Part shown: piece after piece, positions 1 through 6,605 of the stretch
Layout of the letters: each line of letters begins with the position of its first letter
Position numbering within the stretch: the first letter of the stretch is position 1
Assembly (NCBI GenBank): GCA_016286835.1
Contig: JAEEUD010000023.1
Span: 1-12,298 of the forward strand
DNA: 12,298 nt
Direction of reading: 5' to 3'
Source of the DNA: Pyramidobacter sp.
GTDB lineage: Bacteria > Synergistota > Synergistia > Synergistales > Dethiosulfovibrionaceae
Program-made: the position numbers and the translations under genes
The notes under the pieces: model-generated
Database searches by the model: none
What the model was told of the DNA's origin: nothing
Seen by the model: the letters and a program-made list of their open reading frames with translations, nothing else

Positions 1-818
1 ACGACGCGTTCGGCAAGCGGATCTCCGTAATAATTAAAGAGATGATAGTTGCGGCCGGTCAGGGCGTTGATGCGGTCCATGTAGGCCTGGACGATGTAGG
101 GCACGCGGAAGTAGTAGGGATTGCACGCCTCGCGCGCCTGGAAGAGCACGTCCGGGTTCTGCACGGTGCTGCGCTGGACGGGGCGGTCGCTGTTGAGCGA
201 ACGCTTGCGGAAACGCAGCAGCGCGTCGCGATTGAGCATCGCGCCGAAATCATCATAGGAGAGCATGTCGATCTTCTGAATCTCGTGCGAGGTGCGGAAA
301 CCGTCGAAGAAATGTACGAACGGCACGCTGCCCTCGATGGCAGCCAAATGAGGCACGGCAGCCAGATCAGCGACTTCCTGCACGCTGCCCGACGAAAGCA
401 TCGCAAATCCCGTCTGACGCACCGCCATCACGTCGGAATGGTCGCCGAAGATCGAGAACGCGTGGGTGCCGACGGTGCGGGCGGAAACGTGCAGAACGCC
501 GGGCATCAGCTGGCCGGCGATGCGGTACATCGGCGGGATCATCAGCATCAGTCCCTGCGACGCTGTGTACGAGGTCGCCAGAGCACCGGATTCGAGCGCG
601 CCGTGCATGGCCGCCGCCGCACCGAACTCGGCCTGCATCTCCATCAGGTGCACGCGCTGACCGAACAGATTCTTCCGCCCGCGCGCCGACCATTCGTCAA
701 CATGCTCCGCCATCGGCGAAGACGGCGTGATCGGGTAGATCGTCGCCACTTCCGTAAAAGCGTACGATACGTGCGCCGCCGCCTCGTTGCCGTCAATCGT
801 CATGATCTGCTTTGCCAT
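1..818 (-). CDS. Pyruvate:ferredoxin (flavodoxin) oxidoreductase, N-terminal part (cut by window edge)
   Basis: This is the first 272 codons of a large cytoplasmic pyruvate:ferredoxin oxidoreductase (NifJ/Por type). The enzyme converts pyruvate plus CoA to acetyl-CoA and CO2 and passes the electrons to ferredoxin. The single-chain enzymes are roughly 1200 residues, so about three quarters lie beyond position 1. The visible part is domain I. It carries YPITPSSPMAEHVDEW at about 28-43, EMQAEFGAAAAMHGA at about 60-74, TSYTASQGLMLMIPPMYRIAGQ at about 82-103 and SARTVGTHAFSIFGDHSDVMA at about 112-132. Thr31, Glu64 and Arg114 fall at the numbering known for active-site residues of the Desulfovibrio africanus enzyme, so the active site looks intact. 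The ATG at 818-816 follows a GAGGGGGA ribosome site. The gene is divergent from the CoA-transferase/TRAP block. A homologue preferring another 2-oxo acid cannot be excluded from this part alone. Confidence 0.93.
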   Translation of the reverse strand, partial: MAKQIMTIDGNEAAAHVSYAFTEVATIYPITPSSPMAEHVDEWSARGRKNLFGQRVHLMEMQAEFGAAAAMHGALESGALATSYTASQGLMLMIPPMYRIAGQLMPGVLHVSARTVGTHAFSIFGDHSDVMAVRQTGFAMLSSGSVQEVADLAAVPHLAAIEGSVPFVHFFDGFRTSHEIQKIDMLSYDDFGAMLNRDALLRFRKRSLNSDRPVQRSTVQNPDVLFQAREACNPYYFRVPYIVQAYMDRINALTGRNYHLFNYYGDPLAERV

Positions 819-942
819 TTTCGGAATCCCCCTCTTGGTTTTACATACTTAATGCAGTATTTTGAGCGCAAAGTGAGTCACACATCGCGACACGATCATA
901 TGCACTATCGATCGGCCGCATTGTCAAGTTTTTCTCAGCCAA

Positions 943-971
943 ACTATAGCGCACTTTTCTCATAAAAGCAA
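943..971 (-). promoter_or_regulatory. Candidate sigma-70 promoter for the oxidoreductase gene
   Basis: On the minus strand a -35-like TTGCTT (971-966) lies 17 bp before a -10 TATAGT (948-943), which matches consensus at 5 of 6 bases. Transcription from here would give a leader of about 118 nt before the ATG at 818. A competing TTGACA at 927-922 has its best -10 (TATGAT, 900-895) 21 bp away, which is too far for a normal spacing. Confidence 0.35.
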
Positions 972-1103
972 TCAATTTATACAATTCTACTATTTGGAAT
1001 TGACTGAAAATATATTTTCATGATGGAAATTTTAATTTATATTCTCATTCCAGTTTTGAGCGTCTGCCGTTCGTTCATATCCTGCTTGGCGGATTTTTAT
1101 GGC

Positions 1104-1131
1104 GAGACATGCACGACGATTTTTGTATAAT
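1104..1131 (+). promoter_or_regulatory. Candidate promoter P1 of the CoA-transferase/TRAP operon
   Basis: A perfect -10 hexamer TATAAT (1126-1131) is preceded at 16 bp by GAGACA (1104-1109), which matches 4 of 6 bases of the -35 consensus. The predicted start near 1138 would put the 1147-1167 hairpin at the very 5' end of a leader of about 220 nt. Confidence 0.4.
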
Positions 1132-1146
1132 TTTGTTCATCTGAAT

Positions 1147-1167
1147 AATCCTGTCCGCAACAGGATT
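1147..1167 (+). promoter_or_regulatory. Perfect 8-bp hairpin in the operon leader
   Basis: AATCCTGT (1147-1154) pairs perfectly with ACAGGATT (1160-1167) around a 5-nt loop, and TTTCTAG follows. It sits about 10 nt after the predicted P1 start. It could be a weak early terminator, an mRNA-stabilising 5' hairpin, or a DNA operator (inverted repeat) for a regulator. The sequence alone does not choose between these. Confidence 0.4.
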
Positions 1168-1226
1168 TCTAGACAATTTTGCGCCGTTAGTGTGATATTT
1201 TGTTCTCCATTCCTGAAAATAAGTAC

Positions 1227-1255
1227 TTGATTATTTTTTCCAAATGTACTAGACT
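1227..1255 (+). promoter_or_regulatory. Candidate promoter P2 of the CoA-transferase/TRAP operon
   Basis: TTGATT (1227-1232) and TAGACT (1250-1255) are separated by exactly 17 bp, each matching consensus at 4 of 6 bases. An imperfect inverted repeat with arms AGTAC (1222-1226) and GTACT (1246-1250) brackets the spacer, as a repressor site could. A start near 1262 would lie downstream of the ATG at 1270's missing ribosome site region and supports use of the ATG at 1357. Confidence 0.3.
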
Positions 1256-1356
1256 TCACACAGCGATGAATGTTTTCCCGTTTTAACGATTTCAAGAAAA
1301 CATTTCTGTACAAAATCAGCGCAGGCAACAAAAATCTCGAAGGGAGTTTTTTGAAA

Positions 1357-2556
1357 ATGGGTGCTTTGAGCAACATTCGCGTTCTGGATCTGACCCGCGT
1401 TCTCGCCGGTCCTTACTGCACGATGATGCTGGCCGACATGGGAGCTGAGGTCATCAAGATCGAGATCCCCGGCAAGGGCGACGACACGCGCAACTTCGGA
1501 CCGTACAAGAACGGCAGCAGCATGTACTACGCCAACGTCAACCGCAACAAGAAGGGCGTTTCGCTCAACATGAAGGTTCCCGAGGCCAAGGCCCTGTTCC
1601 TGGAGATGGTCAAGAAGGCCGACATGGTCGTCGAGAACTACCGCCCCGGCGTTATGGACAAACTGGGTCTCGGCTACGATGTTCTTAAAGAGGTCAACCC
1701 TCGCATCATCTACGGCGCAGTTTCCGGCTTCGGCTGCTACGGCCGCTACTACAAGCGCCCCGGTTACGACATCATCGCCCAGGCCATGGGCGGCCTGATG
1801 AGCATCACCGGCCCCCGCGGCGGTGAGCCCTGCCGCGCCGGCGCCGCTCTGGGCGACGTGCTTGGCGGCATGAACCTCACCATCGGCCTGCTGGCCGCGC
1901 TCAACGCCCGTGCCATCACCGGCAAGGGACAGCGCGTCGATGTTTCGCTCGTCGATTCCGTCATTGCATCTCACGAGACCGGCCTCCAGCGCTACCTGTG
2001 CGAGCACAAGCTGCCTGAGCGCATGGGCAACCAGTACGCCGCCACCTATCCTTATGACTCGTTCCACGCCAAGGACAAGGACTTCATCATCGGCTGCGGC
2101 AACCAGAGCCTGTTCGAGAAGTTGGTCGCGCTCATGGACATGCCTGAACTGCTTCAGGATCCGCGCTTCGCCACGCAGAACGCCCGCGTCACGGCCGAAA
2201 GCCGCGTCGCCCTCGGTGAGATCATCAACAACTGGACGAAGAACTTCAACGCCGACGAGCTGGTCGAGAAGATCCTCGGTGCAGGCGTCCCCGCCGCCCC
2301 GATCAACGACCTGCACGACATCACGACCGACCCCGGCTTCGTCGAGGACCGCGAGATGCTCGTCCACCTGCCCCATCCTGTCATCGGCGAGGACATGCTG
2401 GTCAACGGCAACCCCGTCAAGCTCATGGGCACGCCCGTCGAGATCAAGCGTCACGCCCCGCTCACGCCCGGCGTCGATAACGAGGAAGTCTACAAGGGCG
2501 TCTTCGGCCTCACCGACGCGCAGCTTGCCGACCTCAAGGCCAAGGGCGCTATCTAA
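1357..2556 (+). CDS. Class III (CaiB/BaiF family) CoA-transferase
   Basis: The 399-residue product is a cytoplasmic formyl-CoA-transferase-type enzyme that moves CoA from a donor acyl-CoA to a carboxylic acid through an aspartyl-CoA anhydride. The N-terminal family signature DLTRVLAGPYCTMMLADMGAE spans about 11-31. VENYRPGVMDKLGLGYD follows near residues 90-107, and RPGYDIIAQAMGG places the expected catalytic aspartate at Asp138. GKGQRVDVSLVDSV lies near residues 190-203. Length is normal for the family. I chose the ATG at 1357 because AAGGGAG (1340-1346) lies 10 nt upstream and the family motif begins a few residues later; the in-frame ATG at 1270 has neither. The gene leads an operon with an HMG-CoA-lyase-like gene 34 bp downstream and a TRAP transporter. 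Its substrate is therefore probably a short dicarboxylate such as 3-hydroxy-3-methylglutarate, citramalate or glutarate; this is inferred from context, as in the human relative SUGCT. Lysine is almost always AAG, suggesting high expression. Confidence 0.92.
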   Translation: MGALSNIRVLDLTRVLAGPYCTMMLADMGAEVIKIEIPGKGDDTRNFGPYKNGSSMYYANVNRNKKGVSLNMKVPEAKALFLEMVKKADMVVENYRPGVMDKLGLGYDVLKEVNPRIIYGAVSGFGCYGRYYKRPGYDIIAQAMGGLMSITGPRGGEPCRAGAALGDVLGGMNLTIGLLAALNARAITGKGQRVDVSLVDSVIASHETGLQRYLCEHKLPERMGNQYAATYPYDSFHAKDKDFIIGCGNQSLFEKLVALMDMPELLQDPRFATQNARVTAESRVALGEIINNWTKNFNADELVEKILGAGVPAAPINDLHDITTDPGFVEDREMLVHLPHPVIGEDMLVNGNPVKLMGTPVEIKRHAPLTPGVDNEEVYKGVFGLTDAQLADLKAKGAI

Positions 2557-2590
2557 GCTGATTTTATTTTAAAGGGGGATTTTTTCACAA

Positions 2591-3523
2591 ATGGATTTCT
2601 GCAATCTTCCCAAAAACGCCATCATCCGCGAGGTCTGCCCCCGCGACGGTTTCCAGAGCATCAAGGAGTTCATCCCGACTGAGAAGAAGATCGAGTTCAT
2701 CAACGCGATGCTTTCCACGGGCATCAAGGAGATGGAGATCACCTCGTTCGTCAGCCCCAAGGCGATCCCGCAGCTCGCTGACGCCAAGGAAGTTCTTCCG
2801 GCTGTGAAGGCCGCCAACCCCGGCGTCGAGTTCACGGCGCTCGTGCCCAACGTCAAGGGCGCTGAGGGCGCTCTGGCCGCCGGTGCCGATGTCGTCAACA
2901 TTGTCTTCTCGTGCAGCGAGAGCCACAACATGGCCAACATCCGCCGCACGGTCGAACAGTCGCTGGCCGGCATGGATGACATCATCGCTCTCGCCCGCGG
3001 CAAGGCGAAGATCTGCGTCTCGATGGCCACGTCGTTCATGTGCCCCTTTGAGGGCCGCATGGATCCCGAGCGCGTCAAGATGCTGATCGGCAAGGTACGC
3101 GAGAAGGGCGTGGACATCATCACGCTGGCCGAAACGATCGGCACCTGCGTGCCCAAGGACTTCACCGAGACGCTGCGCGTCGTCAAGCCCGCCCTTGAAG
3201 GCATCCCCGCCTATCTGCACATCCACAACACCTACGGCTTCGCAGCCATGAACGTGAAGTGCGCTCTCGATGAGGGCTTCAACAAGTTCGACGCCGCCAT
3301 CGGCGGCCTCGGCGGCTGCCCCTTCGCTCCCGGCGCGGCCGGCAACGCGGCCACGGAAGACCTCGTTTACCTCATGCAGAGCATGGGCGTCGAGACCGGT
3401 CTTGATCCGCTCAAGCTCGTGGCCGTCGCCCGCTCGCTGAAGGACTACGGTCTGAAGACGATGGGCAGCCTGTGCGCCAGCGCCTTCGGCAAGCCCAAGC
3501 CCGAGATCCCGCAGCAGAAGTAG
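2591..3523 (+). CDS. Hydroxymethylglutaryl-CoA lyase-like DRE-TIM aldolase
   Basis: The 310-residue protein belongs to the HMG-CoA lyase family, metal-dependent TIM barrels that cleave 3-hydroxy-3-methylglutaryl-CoA to acetyl-CoA and acetoacetate. Key positions can be read directly. Arg18-Asp19 lie in CPRDGFQ; ITSFVSPKAIPQLADA follows; metal-binding His210 and His212 lie in HIHNTYG; catalytic Cys243 lies in GLGGCPFAPGAAGN; Asn252 is the last metal ligand; ATEDLVYLMQSMGVETG completes the signature. All expected catalytic residues are present. Residue 213 is Asn where mitochondrial HMG-CoA lyase has Asp (HxHD), so a related substrate, for example citramalyl-CoA giving acetyl-CoA and pyruvate, is possible. 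The ribosome site AAAGGGGG (2571-2578) has a rather long 12-nt spacing. Placement between a CoA-transferase and a TRAP importer implies that it cleaves the CoA ester of the imported acid. Family assignment is sure; exact substrate is not. Confidence 0.9.
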   Translation: MDFCNLPKNAIIREVCPRDGFQSIKEFIPTEKKIEFINAMLSTGIKEMEITSFVSPKAIPQLADAKEVLPAVKAANPGVEFTALVPNVKGAEGALAAGADVVNIVFSCSESHNMANIRRTVEQSLAGMDDIIALARGKAKICVSMATSFMCPFEGRMDPERVKMLIGKVREKGVDIITLAETIGTCVPKDFTETLRVVKPALEGIPAYLHIHNTYGFAAMNVKCALDEGFNKFDAAIGGLGGCPFAPGAAGNAATEDLVYLMQSMGVETGLDPLKLVAVARSLKDYGLKTMGSLCASAFGKPKPEIPQQK

Positions 3524-3614
3524 TTTTCCTGCTCCACTCGCTTCACTTTCTCAATTCGGATTCGCGCGGGAGCAAGAGCTTCCGCCCATCTCTCCCGTTT
3601 TGCGGGGGACGCAG

Positions 3615-3627
3615 TACAAATTTTGTA
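3615..3627. promoter_or_regulatory. Perfect 13-bp palindrome before the TRAP genes
   Basis: TACAAA-T-TTTGTA is a perfect palindrome around a single central base. It lies in the 120-bp gap between the lyase and DctP genes and abuts the ribosome site AAAGGGTGG (3627-3635). The half-site GTACAAA recurs at 1308-1314, upstream of the CoA-transferase. It could be a repressor operator controlling the transporter separately, or chance in an AT-rich patch. Confidence 0.3.
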
Positions 3628-3643
3628 AAGGGTGGTAATTCAA

Positions 3644-4630
3644 ATGTTCAAGAAAGTTGCAGCAGTTGCGGCCGTTGTGGCTCTGAGCGCCTCCGTGGCG
3701 TTCGCCGGTGAGTTCACCGTTTCCAACCAGTTCCCTCCGTCACACCACATCTCCAAGACGATCCACGTCTTCGCCGACAAGGTCGCTGAGCTGACCGGCG
3801 GCAAGACCAAGGTCAACGTGGCCGATTCCGGCGCTCTGTACAGCGACGCCCAGATCCTTGAGGCCGTTCAGGAAGGCCTCGTCGAGGTCGGTCTGGTCGG
3901 CACCTACAAGTGGGGCGGCCAGGTTCCCGCGGCCGACGTGTTCGATCTTCCCTTCCTGTTCCCTGATCTGTCCTCGCCCAAGAAGTTCCTTGATGCCGGC
4001 GCGAACGACATCCTTGATGCCGAGTTCAACAAGAAGGGCGTCAAGAACCTGTTCTGGTGCGACTACGGCTTCATCCAGATGTGGAACAACGTGCATCCTC
4101 TGCACACCCCCAAGGACTTTGAGGGTCTGACGATGCGCTCCTACTCCGCCGGCGACTCCATCACGCTGAAGGCTCTCGGCGCGGCTCCAACGCTGATCAG
4201 CTCGGCTGAAATGTACATGGCCATCCAGCAGGGCACCGTGAAGGGCGCCACCACCGGTATGCCCGCCGCCGTCAGCCGCAAGATCTACGAGGTCAGCAAG
4301 TACCTGACGATCGCCAACTACAGCACGGCTCAGTTCTCCGTCCAGGCCAACCTGGAGTGGTGGAACGATCAGGATGAAGAGACCAAGAAGGCCATCATGG
4401 AGGCCGGCAAGATCGCCGAGCAGTACCTGCGTGACGCCGTCGCCGCTTCCGAAGGCGCTGCCGAGAAGACCGTCCGTGACGCTGGCCTGCAGGTCAACAC
4501 GCTGACCGCTGAAGAGCGCGCTCAGATGATCGAAGCCACCAAGAGCGTTTGGGACAAGTACCTTGAGCGTGCCGGCGAGATCGGCCAGAAGCTGGTTGCC
4601 ATCGCCAAGGATCCCAAGACCTTCCAGTAA
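3644..4630 (+). CDS. TRAP transporter periplasmic substrate-binding protein (DctP family)
   Basis: This 328-residue precursor is the extracytoplasmic solute receptor of a tripartite ATP-independent periplasmic transporter. Residues 1-21 form a classical signal peptide: FKK, a hydrophobic core, then AFA before Gly22. There is no lipobox, so the mature protein should be soluble in the periplasm. The DctP fold shows in FTVSNQFPPSHHISK near the mature N-terminus, GLTMRSYSAGDSITLKALGA at about 161-180, and AEMYMAIQQGTVKGATTG. Arg165 (about 144 in the mature protein) aligns with the conserved arginine that binds the substrate carboxylate in characterised members, so an organic acid ligand is expected. 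The ATG at 3644 is preferred over an in-frame GTG at 3632, because AAAGGGTGG ends 8 nt before it and the GTG lies within that site. It is the first of three transporter genes, separated from DctQ by a hairpin that may keep receptor levels above permease levels. Confidence 0.94.
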   Translation: MFKKVAAVAAVVALSASVAFAGEFTVSNQFPPSHHISKTIHVFADKVAELTGGKTKVNVADSGALYSDAQILEAVQEGLVEVGLVGTYKWGGQVPAADVFDLPFLFPDLSSPKKFLDAGANDILDAEFNKKGVKNLFWCDYGFIQMWNNVHPLHTPKDFEGLTMRSYSAGDSITLKALGAAPTLISSAEMYMAIQQGTVKGATTGMPAAVSRKIYEVSKYLTIANYSTAQFSVQANLEWWNDQDEETKKAIMEAGKIAEQYLRDAVAASEGAAEKTVRDAGLQVNTLTAEERAQMIEATKSVWDKYLERAGEIGQKLVAIAKDPKTFQ

Positions 4631-4661
4631 GGAAGAATTCTCAGCTCTTACAAGGTATCAG

Positions 4662-4690
4662 GAAGCCCCGACGGCAATCGCCGGGGCTTC
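4662..4690 (+). terminator. Intercistronic hairpin between DctP and DctQ (partial terminator)
   Basis: GAAGCCCCG (4662-4670) pairs perfectly with CGGGGCTTC (4682-4690) across an 11-nt loop. The hairpin lies 31 bp after the DctP stop. The following TTCTTCAAAC is only weakly U-rich. It could act as a leaky terminator or as a 3' stabiliser of the receptor transcript; either would give the usual excess of binding protein over membrane subunits. Confidence 0.6.
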
Positions 4691-4717
4691 TTCAAACTGA
4701 AACAGGAGGCTTCAAAT

Positions 4718-5230
4718 ATGCTGAAATTTATTCGCAGCATCACCAGATTCTGCAACACGTTCCTCGGCTACTGCGCAGGATTTGGCATTTTCGTGATGGG
4801 ACTGATCCTCGCCTATGAAGTCGTCATGCGCGGCGTCTTCAAGTCGCCCACGACCTGGGTCATGAACAGCGCCATCTATATGTTCATGTGGACGATGCTG
4901 ATCGGTTCGTCCTACACGCTGATGCTTGGCAAGCACGTCAAGATCGATCTGATCTTCGACCGCTTCCCCAGGAAGGTGCAGCTTGTGCTCGACGTGATCA
5001 CCAGCGCCATGGCCGCGTATTTCTGCTATATCGTTTCCACGCAGGCCTGGAAGATGATCCAGACCAGTCTCAAACTGAACAAGATGACAGACGACATGAT
5101 GCACATCCCCGTCTGGTGGATCCAGCTGCCGCTGCTGATCGGCTTCGTCATGCTGGGCGTCCAGTTTGTCGTTATCATCCTCGAGCGTCTCGCCACTCTC
5201 TGCTGCGGCGAAACCGCTGAACAGAAATAA
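4718..5230 (+). CDS. TRAP transporter small permease subunit (DctQ family)
   Basis: The 170-residue inner-membrane protein has about four hydrophobic helices, near residues 15-35, 48-68, 88-110 and 130-155. Family landmarks are YEVVMRGVFKSPTTWVMNSAIYMFMW (about 33-58), LGKHVKIDLIFDRFP (about 70-84) and PVWWIQLPLLIGF. The usual glutamate before the second helix is replaced here by Asn/Ser (VMNSAIY). DctQ pairs with DctM to form the membrane part that receives the ligand-loaded receptor and drives uptake with the sodium gradient. Length is normal for the family. AGGAGG (4704-4709) ends 8 nt before the ATG. DctM starts 15 bp after its stop, so the two are translated from one message. Confidence 0.92.
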   Translation: MLKFIRSITRFCNTFLGYCAGFGIFVMGLILAYEVVMRGVFKSPTTWVMNSAIYMFMWTMLIGSSYTLMLGKHVKIDLIFDRFPRKVQLVLDVITSAMAAYFCYIVSTQAWKMIQTSLKLNKMTDDMMHIPVWWIQLPLLIGFVMLGVQFVVIILERLATLCCGETAEQK

Positions 5231-5245
5231 GGAGGGCGCTCACAG

Positions 5246-6523
5246 ATGACTAATTTCCTTCTCGTTGTCGCTATTCTGCTGTTTATCCTCGCCATGGGCA
5301 TGCCCGTTGCCTTCGGCCTGGGCTGCACGTCGCTGATCCTCATCCACATGTTCCACCTGCCCATCCGTCTGGTCGGCACGACGATGTGGGCTTCGCTGGA
5401 GAGCTTCAACACGCTGTCGATCCCCATCTTCGTCATCATGAGCCAGTTCCTGCTCGACGGACACGTCGGCGACGACTTGTTCGACGTCATGAACACCTGG
5501 GTGCGCCATCTGCCCGGAGGCCTTGCCATCGGCACGATCTTCGCCTGCGCCTACTTCGCGGCCATCACCGGTTCCGGCGCCGCGACGGCCGCCACGATCG
5601 GCATGGTCGCCTACCCTGCGATGATCAAGCACGGCTATGACAAGACGCTGACGCTCGGTCTTCTTGCTGCCGGCGGTACGCTTGGCATCCTGATCCCGCC
5701 CAGCATCCCGATGATCATCTACGCCACGGTCACTGAAGACTCGACCGGCAAGCTGTTCATGGCCGGCGTCGTGCCCGGACTGCTGATGACGGCCCTGTTC
5801 GTCTGCTACGCCGTCTACACGGCCAAGCACGGCGGCTACACGCCCGAGCCCAAGGCTTCGTGGAGTGAGCGCTTCCGTGTTACGTTCAAGAGCCTGCCCG
5901 GCATCTTCCTGCCGATCCTCATCATCGGCGGCATTTACACCGGCATCTTCACGCCCACCGAGGCCGCTTCGATCGGTCTGGTCTACACGCTGTTCATCAC
6001 GATGGTCGTGTACCGCACGATCAAGTTCAGCGACATCCCCAAGATCTGCCTCAAGGCCGTGCCCTCGTCGTGCATGATCGCCATCATCATCTGCGGCGCT
6101 CTGCTCTTCGGCCGCGTCATGACCTACCTGAAGATCCCTCAGGCCCTGACCGCCTTCGTCACCGAAAACAAGCTGTCCGCCGCAACGTTCATCATCATGA
6201 TGAACCTGCTCATGTTCGTGCTCGGCGCACTGCTTGAAACGGTCTCCGTCATCCTGCTGACCATGCCTCTGGTCACGCCCATCCTGCACACGCTGGGCGT
6301 CGATACGATCTGGTACGGCGTGCTCGTCACCATCAACATGACGATGGCGCTTATCAGCCCGCCCGTCGGCATGAACCTGTACGTCATCAACGGTCTGTTC
6401 CCCGACGTGAAGATGCAGGAAGTCATCAAGGGCGTCATTCCCTTCGCCGGCATCATCATCGTCGTGCTCATCGTCTGCGGCCTGTTCCCTCAGCTTTCGC
6501 TGTGGCTGCCCAGCATGATGTAG
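5246..6523 (+). CDS. TRAP transporter large permease subunit (DctM family)
   Basis: This 425-residue, highly hydrophobic protein has about 12 membrane helices and is the transport-channel subunit. The diagnostic stretch AAITGSGAATAATIGMVAYPAMIK (about 109-132) is followed by LGLLAAGGTLGILIPPSIPMIIYA. In the second half, the inverted counterpart NMTMALISPPVGMNLYVINGL lies near residues 368-388. Length is standard for DctM. The ribosome site GGAGGG (5231-5236) is 9 nt from the ATG. As last gene of the block it is followed at once by a strong terminator. The substrate is inferred from the neighbouring CoA-transferase and lyase, not from this sequence: a short, probably branched or hydroxylated, dicarboxylate. 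Confidence 0.95.
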   Translation: MTNFLLVVAILLFILAMGMPVAFGLGCTSLILIHMFHLPIRLVGTTMWASLESFNTLSIPIFVIMSQFLLDGHVGDDLFDVMNTWVRHLPGGLAIGTIFACAYFAAITGSGAATAATIGMVAYPAMIKHGYDKTLTLGLLAAGGTLGILIPPSIPMIIYATVTEDSTGKLFMAGVVPGLLMTALFVCYAVYTAKHGGYTPEPKASWSERFRVTFKSLPGIFLPILIIGGIYTGIFTPTEAASIGLVYTLFITMVVYRTIKFSDIPKICLKAVPSSCMIAIIICGALLFGRVMTYLKIPQALTAFVTENKLSAATFIIMMNLLMFVLGALLETVSVILLTMPLVTPILHTLGVDTIWYGVLVTINMTMALISPPVGMNLYVINGLFPDVKMQEVIKGVIPFAGIIIVVLIVCGLFPQLSLWLPSMM

Positions 6524-6544
6524 TTTCGGCACAGGAACTTCCGC

Positions 6545-6580
6545 AAAAAACAGGAACTCGTTTTCGGGTTCCTGTTTTTT
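6545..6580 (+). terminator. Strong intrinsic terminator of the CoA-transferase/TRAP operon
   Basis: A 16-bp stem (6545-6560 with 6565-6580, one T·G wobble) closes a TTTT loop. The 5' arm begins with six A and the 3' arm ends in six T, which serve as the U-tract. It begins 21 bp after the DctM stop. Confidence 0.9.
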
Positions 6581-6605
6581 CATAACGATTGTTTGAGGTG
6601 TCTCC

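Larger units (their letters stand above)
819..1356. other. Divergent AT-rich intergenic region (538 bp)
   Basis: This long gap separates the divergent oxidoreductase and CoA-transferase genes and is much more AT-rich than its flanks. It holds candidate promoters for both directions, a perfect 8-bp hairpin at 1147-1167 and a 12-bp palindrome AAAATATATTTT at 1007-1018. I see no convincing gene. A 36-codon frame at 1020-1130 has no ribosome site. The in-frame ATG at 1270 upstream of the CoA-transferase adds 29 residues that do not look like the family and also lacks a ribosome site. Confidence 0.7.

Noticed and set aside
42..965. 307-codon plus-strand frame
   Set aside because: It is the antisense shadow of the oxidoreductase, whose minus-strand frame carries unmistakable family motifs; the product is Arg/His-rich with no domain.
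1020..1130. 36-codon hydrophobic frame in the divergent intergenic region
   Set aside because: It has no ribosome site, and its stop codon lies within a perfect TATAAT box; more likely chance in promoter DNA.
1249..2454. 401-codon minus-strand frame opposite the CoA-transferase
   Set aside because: Long antisense frames are expected opposite GC-rich genes with strong codon bias. The Asp/Val/Gly-rich product has no family features or ribosome site.
3567..3597. CGGGAG/CTCCCG stem between the lyase and DctP genes as a terminator
   Set aside because: It has only six base pairs, a 19-nt loop and TTTT followed by GCGG; too weak to call.
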